NCBI RefSeq assembly: GCF_002575655.3
Contig: NC_053036.3
Location: 648,293,387-648,357,386 of the forward strand
Length of the DNA: 64,000 nt
DNA from: Aegilops tauschii subsp. strangulata
Taxonomy: Eukaryota; Streptophyta; Magnoliopsida; Poales; Poaceae
Reading direction: 5' to 3'
The notes beneath the pieces were generated by a model. It made no database searches. It was not told where the DNA came from and saw only the letters and a program-made list of their open reading frames with translations. Shown piece after piece: positions 44,215-54,205 of this stretch. Position 1 is the first letter of the stretch. Every line of letters begins with the position of its first letter. The position numbers were made by a program, and so were the translations under genes.

Positions 44215-46597
44215 GCTTCAGTTGTTTCATTTGAATTTTTGAACGATCACTCTGCTTCCTAAGAAAACAAAGGCCGTGAGAATTGAGCAGTTCAGGCCGA
44301 TCTGTCTTCTTAATGTCAGCTTCAAAATTTTCACCAAGGTTGGGACTAATAGGCTTACGCAGATTGCGCATTCTGTAGTGCAGCCGTCCCAGACTGCTTT
44401 CATGCTGGATAGAAACATCCTAGAAGGGGTTGTGGTCCTACATGAAATACTCCATGAAGTCCACACGAAAAACTAGATGGGGTAGTTTTCAAAGTGGATT
44501 TTGAGAAAGCGTACGATAAGGTCAAATGGCCATTTCTTCAACAGGCCTTGCGTATGTAAGGTTTCGATCAGGCTTGGAGAAACCAGGTAGAATCTTTCAC
44601 GCAAAAAGGGAGTGTTGGAAGTAAAGTGAATGATGACATAGGACATTACTTCCAGAAACACAAAGGTCTGAGGCAAGGAGATCCGACGTCACCTATTCTG
44701 TTCAACATAGTGGTCGATATGTTGACAATTCTAATAGGAAGGGCTAAGGATGTTGGCCAGGTAGGTGGCCTCATTCCGCATTTAGTTGACGGAGGTGTAT
44801 CCATCCTACAGTACGCTGATGATACTATCATCTTCATGGAGCATGACTTGGCAAAAGCAAGGAACATGAAGCTGATGTTATGCTTGTTCGAACAATTGAC
44901 CGGGTTAAAGATTAACTTTCATAAAAGTGAATTGTTCTGCTTTGGAAGAGCTAAAGACGAACAAGACGCATACAAACAATTGTTCGGGTGCGAATTGGGG
45001 GCTTTACCTTTCACGTACTTGGGTATACCAATTCACCATCGCAATCTTACAAATAAAGAATGGAAGTGCATAGAGGATAGATTTGAGAAAAAAACTAATC
45101 TGCTGGAAGGGCAAGCTTATGTCATACGGAGGCCGACTAATTCTTATTAACTCGGTTCTCACGAGTATGCCTATGTTTCTCTTGTCCTTTTTTGAGGTAC
45201 CAGTTGGAGTTCGAAATAGGCTTGATTTTTATCGATCGCGCTTCTTCTGGTAGAGTGATGAACTCAAACGAAAGTATAGACTCACTAAATGGGACATCAT
45301 CTGTAGGCCGAAAGACCAAGGAGGCCTTGGCATTGAAAATTTAGAGCTGAAGAACATATATCTTCTCAACAAGTGGCTGTATAAGCTATCTGTAGAGACG
45401 GATGCCACATGGGCTCAGATTCTCCGTAATAAGTACCTTCAATCCAAAACCTTGTCCCAGGTGACGGTGAGGCCGACTGACTCGCCTTTTTGGAAAGGAC
45501 TGATGAGAGTAAAAACATCCTTTTTCAACAGGACAAAGTTTATAGTTGGAAATGGTGCTACCACGAGATTCTGGGAGGATACATGGCTAGGGGAGACGCC
45601 CCTTGCAATCCAATCCTTCTCTCTATAGTATTGTTCAGCGAAGAGACGCTTATGTTGCAACAGTACTACAGACCATTCCTCTCAATATTCAATTTAGGAG
45701 GATGCTAGTGGGAAACCGTTGGGAAGCCTGGCTCCATCTTGTGAGAAGATTGATGGATGTTCAGCTATCTCAACAGCCTGATCAGTTGTGCTGGAAACTA
45801 ACTAAGAAGGGAGAGTTTTCGGTTAAATCCATGTATTTGGACGCTATCAACTCTAGCTCTATTCCTCGTTCGAAACATGTTTGGAAAGTCAAGGTACCTT
45901 TGAAAATTAAAGTGTTTATGTGGTTTATCCATAAACAAGTCATTTTAACTAAGGATAACTTGGCTAAACACAACTGGACAGGATTTACAAGATGTAGCTT
46001 CTGTGATCGTGATGAATCCATCAAACACCTCTTTCTTGACTGTCTTTTGGCAAAAAAAATTGTGGTGGTCGGTTCACATAGCATTTAATACTACTCCTCC
46101 GAATACCATCAACACGTTATTTGGGACGTGGCTAGACGGGATAGATTCGGAAACAGCGAAACACATCCGTGTAGGAGTATGTGCTTTATTATGGACAGTC
46201 TGGAACTGCAGAAACGATTTGGTTTTTAACAGAACAACAAATAATCATTTCTTGCAGATTATTTTCCGAGCCACTGCACTGATCCATATGTGGTCGCTAC
46301 TCACTCCGACGGAGGCCAGGGAGCGTATGGTTACTGGATCTATCCGATGGGAGGTGGTAGCACGGGCTATCTTCAACCGGTTTGGAGGCGGTCATGTAAT
46401 AGGATAGGCATTTAGTATTCCTATCTTTTTTTATGCCGGCCAGTTGTGGCTTTCCTGTATTTTGTTCGCTCTTTGTGAGCTTTTTTTCCGTTCTTTTCTT
46501 TAGACCTAAAGACTTATGTTGAACCTTTTCCTTATTAATAATATGGCTGTATGCATCGTTATGATGCAGAGGCCGGGGATCGATCCTTTAAAAAAAA
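44215..46597 (+). pseudogene. LINE reverse transcriptase and C-terminal zinc region, 5' truncated
   Basis: The RT begins ITLLPKKTKAVRIEQFRPIC and continues FKVDFEKAYDKVKWPFLQQA and GLRQGDPTSPILFNIVVDML. It holds the catalytic LQYADDTIIFME, then LTGLKINFHKSE and YLGIPIHHRN. After a frameshift near 45110 it resumes with SMPMFLLSFFEVPVGVR and GGLGIENLELKNIYLLNKW. A zf-RVT module follows (VWKVKVPLKIKVFMWF, then CSFCDRDESIKHLFLDC). In-frame stops occur after HTKN, after LRM and elsewhere. The 3' UTR ends in TTATGATGCAGAGGCCGGGG and an A-run at 46589-46597. The endonuclease is absent, as usual for 5'-truncated LINE copies. Confidence 0.88.
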
Positions 46598-46800
46598 GAT
46601 TTGTAAAGATAAGAACGGCTGGGATGGTGCTCTACGGCAGTTCCGGCGTGGCTCCTGCGCGTCAGAACAGCCATGTTCCATTTTTCCTGCTTTTGTTTTA
46701 GGACCTCTGAGTGCATTGATGTGTTATGTTATGCTATATCATAGTATTATTTTATCAAGCTGGTCTAGTTTGCACAGAGACAGATGGGGTAGTTTTCAAA

Positions 46801-47238
46801 TGAAACACTCCATGAAGTCCACACGAAAAACTAGATGTGGTAGTTTTCAAAGTGGATTCTGAGAAAGCGTACGATAAGGTCAAATGGCCATTTCTTCAAC
46901 AGGCCTTGTGTATGTAAGGTTTCGATCAGGCTTGGAGAAACCAGGTAGATTTTTTCACGCAAAAAGGGAGTGTTGGAAGTAATGTGAATGATGACATAGG
47001 TCATTACTTCCAGAAACACAAAGATCTGAGGCAAGGAGATCCGACGTCACCATTTCTGTTCAACATAGTGGTCGATATGTTGACAATTCTAATAGGAAGG
47101 GCTAAGGATGTTGGCCAGGTAGGTGGCCTCATTCCGCATTTAGTTGACGGAGGTGTATCCATCCTACAGTACGCTGATGATACTATCATCTTCATGGAGC
47201 ATGACTTGGCAAAAACAAGGAACATGAAGCTGATGTTA
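46801..47238 (+). pseudogene. Duplicated LINE RT segment
   Basis: These 438 bases align without gaps to 44443-44880, with about a dozen substitutions. They cover the RT from the EILHEVHTKN region through the YADD motif to MKLML. The same in-frame stops (after HTKN-equivalent and LRM/LCM) are present. Outside the block the flanks differ, except that AGATGGGGTAGTTTTCAAA precedes the copy at 46782-46800, an extra echo of the source. It could be a local duplication or an independent insertion from the same defective subfamily. Confidence 0.8.
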
Positions 47239-48171
47239 TCTAGCACAGAGCATGCATCCCCGAGCTCTTCTTATTTCCAAAGTTCAGAACCGAATAAACA
47301 TGGATTTAATTGTGGCCTTTAGCGTCGTGCACTTCCCCTGCTTATCGGAAAGTGATACATCGATCATCATATTTGACCAATAGAGGTTATGTGTTCCAGT
47401 AATTCTGTATGTATTATTTGCCACATAATTATCTGATCCGAATTCCTACAGTGTAATATAGACGCATATGTTGCCTTCCAGATGATCGAGTGAAACAAAA
47501 AATGCGTAGATGCAGCTATTTTTGGCTCCCGTGGTCACGCTTGGGTAAATGCATCGATAGTTATCTCTTTGGATGAATCTGTATGAAAGGACCGACCAAG
47601 AAATCCAAAAGATAATCATAAATAAGGCCAAACATAGATGCATATGTGGCCTTATATTTTTCTGGTGTGAACAGAGAAGACTTGGCTATATACTCCCTTT
47701 TCACTATTTATTACATTTGTAGCGTGGTCCAATTGCAAATAAGGAGTCTATTCTAGAATTAATAATGGTGAAAAGGACAAAAAACGATGCTACACTTACT
47801 GCTTGGGAAAGAATATGTGGGAAATTTTTTATTGGACAGTTTTGTATTCATAAAACTCATATCATCCACTCAAAATCTATCTTGATTGATGAGATTTTAG
47901 ATTTGAGCCCTCTAAACCGAAAAGGAGGGAATAGATGTCATCACTTTTAGCTGGTAGACTTATCTTTCCTTAGAAAGCGCTATAATATGTTGCGACCGCC
48001 ATCTCGTTCCTCATTTAATACTATGCCATGTCAGTGAAATGCTTAGTTGACATTGCATGAATATGCATGTTACTAGCTACATTACTTCCACTATGACTAG
48101 TCTAGTAGTAGTTATTTCTGTTTTTCACCATACTGCACCGCGTATTAGGAAATCAAGGCACAAAAGGCCAA
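47239..48171. other. Intergenic DNA without recognisable genes
   Basis: AT-rich sequence with only frames of 60-65 codons. Near 47690 there is CTCCCTTTTCACTATTTATTACA, weakly like a Stowaway end, but no partner is found. Nothing else is supported. Confidence 0.4.
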
Positions 48172-50333
48172 TGTTGTAGGGTAACGCAGCAGAAAACAAA
48201 AAATTTCCGACCTGGAACCCCAGCCCAGGACCACTATGGAGACTGCATACATGGTTTGATCTTTTTCGTTACCGACTCGTAGCGCAGCGGGAAGTAGAGT
48301 CGATGACGATCGGCGGTGCAGATCCCCGCAGCTAGGATTTACAACCTCCCAACCGCGAGGATGTATACCCTCATCCGCCATACGGACAGCCCTCCGGGAG
48401 GCGGTCAAACAGTCCCCCGGACGGTGTCGCGGACAGCACTTTGGGAGGACCTTCGAAACTCGAACGGTCACTCGGACAGCCCTCCAGGAGGACCCACAGA
48501 ACTCGGACCGTCACTTGGACAGCCCTTCAGGAGGCACTCTCGAACAGCCCCTCATGGCACTAAGATCGAAACTACGACCTCTCTACAGAGTTGCACACAT
48601 ACGGTGTCAGCTATCCGGCAGGGCTTCGCCGTCCAGAACTAGTTCCTGCCGGAACCCAGACAGCCTTTCGGCTCTACGAAACTATTTCGCTGGGAGGGAG
48701 AGAAGAAGCCAGATCATTGCAATGGCATGTATGTGAGAAAGAGTGAGTGTGGAGGGCTGCCCCTCCACCTCTATTTATAGGAAATCCCAAGGGGTAGGGT
48801 AGTTTCACACAAAAACCAAAAATGCACATGAATGAAGTCCTTCCACAAGGACCTAGGAGTGAAACCAATGAACAAGAGGGTCCCCAAGGGGGGATACCCC
48901 ATGTGGCTGGCCACACCCCCATGAGGGGCCCCAAAAATGGCTCCTATCCATCCATGTCATCCCCAAGATCTTTTGGAGCAAAGCCCCAAAAGGTGGCTTT
49001 CCATAAAGTAACCATAAAGCTGATTTTCACTATTCACGACGACATTTTTCAGCGTCTGTTCGAACTGAAAATATTTGTGTGGGCTTAGAACATTTCCAGT
49101 ACCCACCAAAATTATTTTCAACGCGTTCCGAAACAATTCCGGTTTAGTGATTTTCATCTGTGAAAAGCATCTGAAGTGGTTCCGGCAGCTCCGAAGCATA
49201 TCCGGTTATTATCCCGGAAAATTCCAGAAAGCTTCCAAAATGATTCTGGCACCCTCCAAGAATTATCAGGCATGTGCCGAAACCAATTTGACTATATGGT
49301 ATCCCCTGAAACAACTTTTCAGTTTCACCGGAACTCATCCGGTGACCTCTCTCTGCGGAACTTTTCCGGTGTCCGAAACTTTTTCGGTGATTTTCTCTCA
49401 GACTCCCTGTCTAGTATTTAGCAGATAGATGAACCTTAAGCGTGTGACCCTATAGGTTCGGTGAAGTATAGACATGACCTGGAACCCCTTCCGATCAATG
49501 ATCAACATCGGAGCCGTGGACACCCATATTGACCCCTATACCCACACGAATGAATATTCGAGTGAACCTCCAGTTGCGGTGAGCTATTCCTGTTGCTTCA
49601 TGATATATCACAAACGCCTGAGGTGAGATTTATTGCATCCCCGTGGGCCAACACTTTGTCCACTATGCAAGTTACCTCGTTACCGGTTTTGTTCTCTTTT
49701 CTCGTTTCGTGTTCCCCGTGATCAAATCACAAAATGTCTGGCCAGACGATGATGGACACCGTAACACGGAGAGGGCCCGAGTATATCTCTCCATCGTCGG
49801 AGGAGCAAATCCCAATCTCGAGCTATCAAGTTACTTAACATACTTTCCCATGAACCCGTAAGCCGCCGTAATAGCCATCCAGTTACGGATGACGTTTAAC
49901 AAACCCCAAAGTTCATGAAGCAAGCATGAAGAAACTCGATACTCTCATGGTCTAAGGAATTATGCAAACATTAACTATCTCTGTCGGTGTTATAAACCAT
50001 TAACTTGTGATGAATGAATCTCATAGCATAACATCAATCCGGGTCGATTCAACACAAATGTTCTCTTAACATTTTGCCCTCAAAGTTGTTGCATAGACAT
50101 GCCCATGATCAGGAAAATAGAACCATCATGCAACACTTGAACTAGTCTTAGAGGCCAGACTAGGAATACTTCTTACCGTTTATTATTCCACACGTGCATA
50201 TGAGTCTTCCTCCGAGCCTCGTGGATATTGCAGACTCGAGAATCATTGCAGTTATAGCATGGGACATAAACATAATATGAACTCGGAGATAAATAATATC
50301 ATTTATTATTGCCTCTAGGGCATATCTCCTACA
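48172..50333 (-). mobile_element. LTR of a BARE-related Copia element
   Basis: 2,162 bp in minus orientation, beginning TGTTGTAGGGTAACGC and ending GGGCATATCTCCTACA. The minus-strand reading starts TGTAGGAGATATGCCCTAGA, as in Triticeae BARE-like LTRs. GGACAGCCCTCC(A/G)GGAGG repeats occur at 48385-48540. The polypurine tract (minus: GCAAGTGGGAGTC) follows at 50334-50346. The partner LTR is not in the window. Confidence 0.82.
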
Positions 50334-51410
50334 GACTCCCACTTGCACTAGAGTCAATAATCTAGTTAATGCTAATGCACTTTACACCTATGGCATACTG
50401 GTGTAAAAAATGCTTCGCATGTGGTATAGCCTGATGTCCATCGGATCTGACAACTTCAGCTCCATGTGTATCTCTGCATACCCTCACATTTCCATGCTTT
50501 CACAAAATTCATATTTTGTGTGGACTTGGCTTTGTATATATGTGAATCATTGGTCGAAACCTGATTCCTCAGACTGAGTTATGGAGCAACTATCTGCAAT
50601 AGTGTCCCATTGACCAAAGCCTTCTTGAAACCATACTAAGTTCATGAATGAACTATATGATTCAACATCTTTGTCTTTGTCGCTTCTAAAGCGGCAACAT
50701 ACTTCGCCTTTGTTATAGAATTCGCCACAGTAACTTGTTTGGAACAATTTCGAACTAATGTGCCACCATATTGTGTATTACACAAAACCTTTAACTTAAA
50801 TCGAAAATCGCATGGAGAAAAGATGAAGACTGTATCGATGTAACATTTTACAACGAACTCTTCATGATCTCCGCTTGCGAGAAAACATATCATCAGTACT
50901 TACTCTAGTACTCAATGACATCTTTCACTGTTGTCCCATGATCAGTACTTTGATCACATTAGTATCCATACTCGCAACACCTTGGGAGTATCGGACGTAT
51001 CTGGTTGTTTCACATACTATGAAATACATGATTAATCCAAACACAAAAGTGTGTGGAATCTGCATCATGTATTTTGCTAATCAGTGTTTTGGGACACCGA
51101 GTCTTGCAAAAAACTCTTCCATGTGACTCCGGCAAGAATCACTCCCTGGCGGTTTTAAATGCTAAAAGGTTTTAGCACCTTGTCAATATGTATTCATTGC
51201 TTAGCCCTATTAGGTAAATCTATCTCCATAGATCATTATGCCTAATATTGAGGCTATTTAGCCTAAGCACTTCGTCAAAAAACTATTTTCAAATGAAGTC
51301 CTAACTCGTGTCAAGAAATTTATTTCCAATTAACAATGTGTCAAGCACACAAGGTTTTTAGAAATATTATTACGATCCCACTTACTTTCTTGAATTACAA
51401 GCATCTTCGT
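50334..51410 (-). pseudogene. Decayed Copia RNase H/RT interior
   Basis: Minus-strand frame 50642-50893 reads ASGDHEEFVVKCYIDTVFIF, then DFRFKLKVLCNTQYGGTLVR and SKQVTVANSITKAKYVAALE. This is a strongly mutated Copia RNase H start (usually ELVVKGYTDASF, then SKQETVADSTTEAEY). Active-site Asp and Glu are lost in places. The region upstream toward 51410 has faint Copia similarity with many stops. The element is truncated near 51410. Confidence 0.65.
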
Positions 51411-52140
51411 TACCCATTGATGAAGTCAAACCCCTTTGACCATTTCATCAACACCCAACGGTGCCCGTGTACCACTTCCGGACCAGGTACTGGTGGTGGT
51501 GGGCAGCGTACCTGAAGGAGATTGGGAGCGGAGCGGCCGGAGTTGCGCGACGGGCGGGATAGGCCAACGACATCGCCTACGCTGCGTCGACAGGCAACGG
51601 GTCCTGCGGAAGAGGACATGACAGATCCGCAATGCGGGGGGGGGGGGGGGGGGGGCTCCTCATCGACGTTGATGTCGGAGTCGGAGCGGCCGCCGGAGCT
51701 CGACATGCTCGCCGGAGTGGTTGGATTGGATCAAAATCAGAGAAATTGGAGGAGGGAAGAAGAAGAGACGGAGCAAGAGCGGAGTGAAGTTAGCCAGGGT
51801 GTCTGGATTGGGGTTTTTTGTGGTGACAGATGGGGTTGGCGGTGGGCTCGGCTGGCGTGGCAGACACGCCCGGGCCGCCTCATATCCATTCTATATTTGG
51901 GCTGGGTATGAGGGGCGCCGGACGGCCCAAGCATTTGAGGCGCCCAGGTGGGTCGTTTTTTCTAACCGGTCAACGATCAGTCGCCCACCCGAATGTTTTA
52001 TGCCGGTTTGAGGCGCCCAGCTGTATATGCTCTAACTATTTAACCACATATTGGTTCTGCAGACCTCACAATTTGAAGTGTACGTGTTGGATACCTCGAT
52101 TCAATTGTAAGTGTCGTTTGTATTAACTAATGGCCTATCG
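51411..52140. other. GC-rich captured-looking block and MITE-like tail
   Basis: The minus-strand frame 51410-51706 starts MSSSGGRSDSDINVDEEPPP and contains a proline run encoded by a G-run at 51632-51653. It may be a first exon but shows no domain. 51840-52045 holds 'GCCGGTTTGAGGCGCCCAG' and related GCGCC-rich sequence common near grass genes and in MITE-like repeats. Boundaries are not defined. Confidence 0.3.
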
Positions 52141-52425
52141 CTGGGCATCTCCAATGTACCGGAGACATGTGTCTTAAGCAAAAATAAAATAAAAAAATAG
52201 CATTAAGACACGCCCTCGAGCATTATGAGAAGGGATCTTAACAGAAAAATCTAAGAGCACATGGACGACATTTACCAAACGACATGCGTATCACGTCATC
52301 TATGGGCAAGTCTGAAACAACAGCTAGCCGCTGCATTAGCCATTATCTCAGCGTCGTTCAACGCTGCATCGTCTGCGAAGTATTTCCGAAAATCTAAAAA
52401 CGAGGCCACAGTTCAGTTCGTGCAG

Positions 52426-52740
52426 GCGTCTTTTCTCATGTACTGATGTACTGGAGTCTGAGATTTTAGCAATTCGGGAAGGACTCATGCTAGCACTACA
52501 GTGGAGTAGTTTACCAATTGACATTGAAAGTGACAGCTTGGTGGCAGTAAATATGGTGAGAAGCGGAGCGACAAATAGATCAAAATACGCCTTTCTTATT
52601 AGAGGGATAAAAGATAGCATGTCTGAACGCGAGGAATTCTAATTTGCTATAGCATATTTAGTGGGGACCCACTTATGAGCGGCTTAAGAATTGACCGATG
52701 TTTGGTTAGGCAATGGCTTTTTAGAAAGCAATTGTGCCCA
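52426..52740 (+). pseudogene. RNase H-like (RVT_3) LINE remnant
   Basis: The frame reads RRLFSCTDVLESEILAIREG, LMLALQWSSLPIDIESDSLV and AVNMVRSGATNRSKYAFLIR, then stops after SEREEF. This is the RNase H-like domain found at the C-terminus of plant LINE polyproteins and in stand-alone relatives. The acidic residues in DIESDS and AE-like ESE sites remain. The downstream part is broken by TAA and TGA. Confidence 0.7.
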
Positions 52741-53300
52741 ACCCATTTTTTTCAAAAAAAGGAGGTTGGAACCACCAAGTTTTGCATCATTATTGTTAGA
52801 ATAAAACGCTAATGCAAGATCATAGACGACACATCGAGGCACGGTATTTGTTATCGAGTTTCACCGATATGGCTACATCCCCGGGGCATGACTACAGGCG
52901 CTCCTCCCCAAGATACCGCAACACCGGCCGCCCGGGCGCCGTTACATGCCGTCGGCTCCCCTACGTTCCTGTTGCTATCAAGTCGTCATGGGTTACAACG
53001 TGTGATGCCCCTTGCGTACATAATATATTCGACGCAAATATAACAATTGTGATGCACACAACCTAGTTGTGGCCAAATCAGCCATTGGAAAGTATTTCTC
53101 GACTATGTGATGTGAGTAGAGTTTCATTGCGAGAGGTCATTAGATTATGTGAAACTGATTGTCACCCCCTCCTCCCCCCCACAAAAAAACTCTACGTCAT
53201 GCTCAAAATTAACTAGAGTTTTATTGCCAGAAATAGAATTAACACTACATTTTGCATATGCATGTCCTTAACATGAGTAGATATGGCAATTAAGGATGGA
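52741..53300. other. Intergenic DNA downstream of the cysteine-rich gene
   Basis: A small GC-rich patch at 52850-52990 and AT-rich DNA elsewhere. The 3' UTR of the minus-strand gene probably lies in 53100-53300. No other feature is seen. Confidence 0.4.
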
Positions 53301-53641
53301 CTAATCCTTGGAGCAGATGTGGCAGTAGCAAGCCCCGTCCAAGGGCGCAAGCGAGCCATCATTCATGCAGGCGGCGGACTCGAGCCTGATGCAGTCCGGG
53401 CACACGTACTCCTGCAAATGCTTCTGGCAGTTGGCCAGGCACCCTTCTTGCTTGCAAAAGTGCTTCGGAAGGACGGCATCATATTTACACCACGCATCCG
53501 CACCTGCATGCATGCAAAATATACTTAGTGTGGACGCATATAGTATAGCACATGATCCACCATGCATATGTAGATGCACGCACCGGATGAGATCATGATC
53601 AAGGCGATGCCGAAGAGCAGCAGCACTTTAGGCCTCCTCAT
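53301..53641 (-). CDS. Secreted ten-cysteine, defensin-like small protein
   Basis: Exon 1 (53584-53641) encodes MRRPKVLLLFGIALIMISSG, a signal peptide. The donor is GTGCGT. Exon 2 (53301-53503) follows the acceptor GCATGCAG and keeps frame. The 86-aa product is probably cut near A-D-A/W. The mature part has ten cysteines spaced C-x10-C-x4-C-x3-C-x8-C-x2-C-x7-C-x12-C-x-C-x2-C, ending CHICSKD. C-x3-C and a late C-x-C recall the cysteine-stabilised defensin-like peptides of plants, and an intron right after the signal peptide is typical of them. Exact family and target are unknown. A pollen/seed peptide or antimicrobial role is only an inference. Frame and splice sites are intact. Confidence 0.82.
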
Positions 53642-53777
53642 CTGATCTGGTCTAGATCTGATCAGCTTGGTAAGAATATATGGCCGGCCTGCGTTGGTCG
53701 ATCGATGGGCAAGGAAAACAATGGAGTAGATGGTTGGTGATGGATGATGGTGGTGCCATTGACATATTCGGAGTAGC

Positions 53778-53786
53778 ATTTTATAG
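53778..53786 (-). promoter_or_regulatory. TATA box of the cysteine-rich gene
   Basis: On the minus strand CTATAAAAT lies about 137 bases upstream of the start codon at 53641, a good plant TATA box. Transcription would start roughly 30 bases further, leaving a leader of about 100 bases. Confidence 0.7.
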
Positions 53787-53789
53787 AGG

Positions 53790-54205
53790 ATGCAATCGAT
53801 AACAATTAACATGTATTAAAGTGACATTAAGTTCTCACCCGTAAAAAAAGAGTCACATTAAGTTCTTCCTAAATATATTTTGGGATGCAATTAAGCGCAT
53901 CAATTTGTTTCCTTATATTTCTCAATTGTGTAAAGTAGAGTGCAAACGTATGGTTGAACCCCCGGTTCAGTTACACCCCTTGCTCAGTGCGTTACATCAT
54001 CTGCTACTAAGTCCAGGCAAGAGATTAGGTGGACTGAATCGCTAATTTGGTGGACCGCTTCTGCATGTCACGATGCCTGCGTTTGTTTTCTCTGGCAACT
54101 AATAATCTGGCGCTAATATTGTGGGATTTATGAGAAATTACACCCCCTATTTTGGCAAATAATCCCTATTTTTTCACAGTAAATAATGTTTCATACGTAT
54201 TTCAA
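53790..54205. other. AT-rich upstream flank of the cysteine-rich gene
   Basis: This is 5' flanking DNA without an open frame of note. The direct repeat AAAGTGACATTAAGTTCT / AAGAGTCACATTAAGTTCTT occurs at 53818-53865. No further promoter element can be named. Confidence 0.4.
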
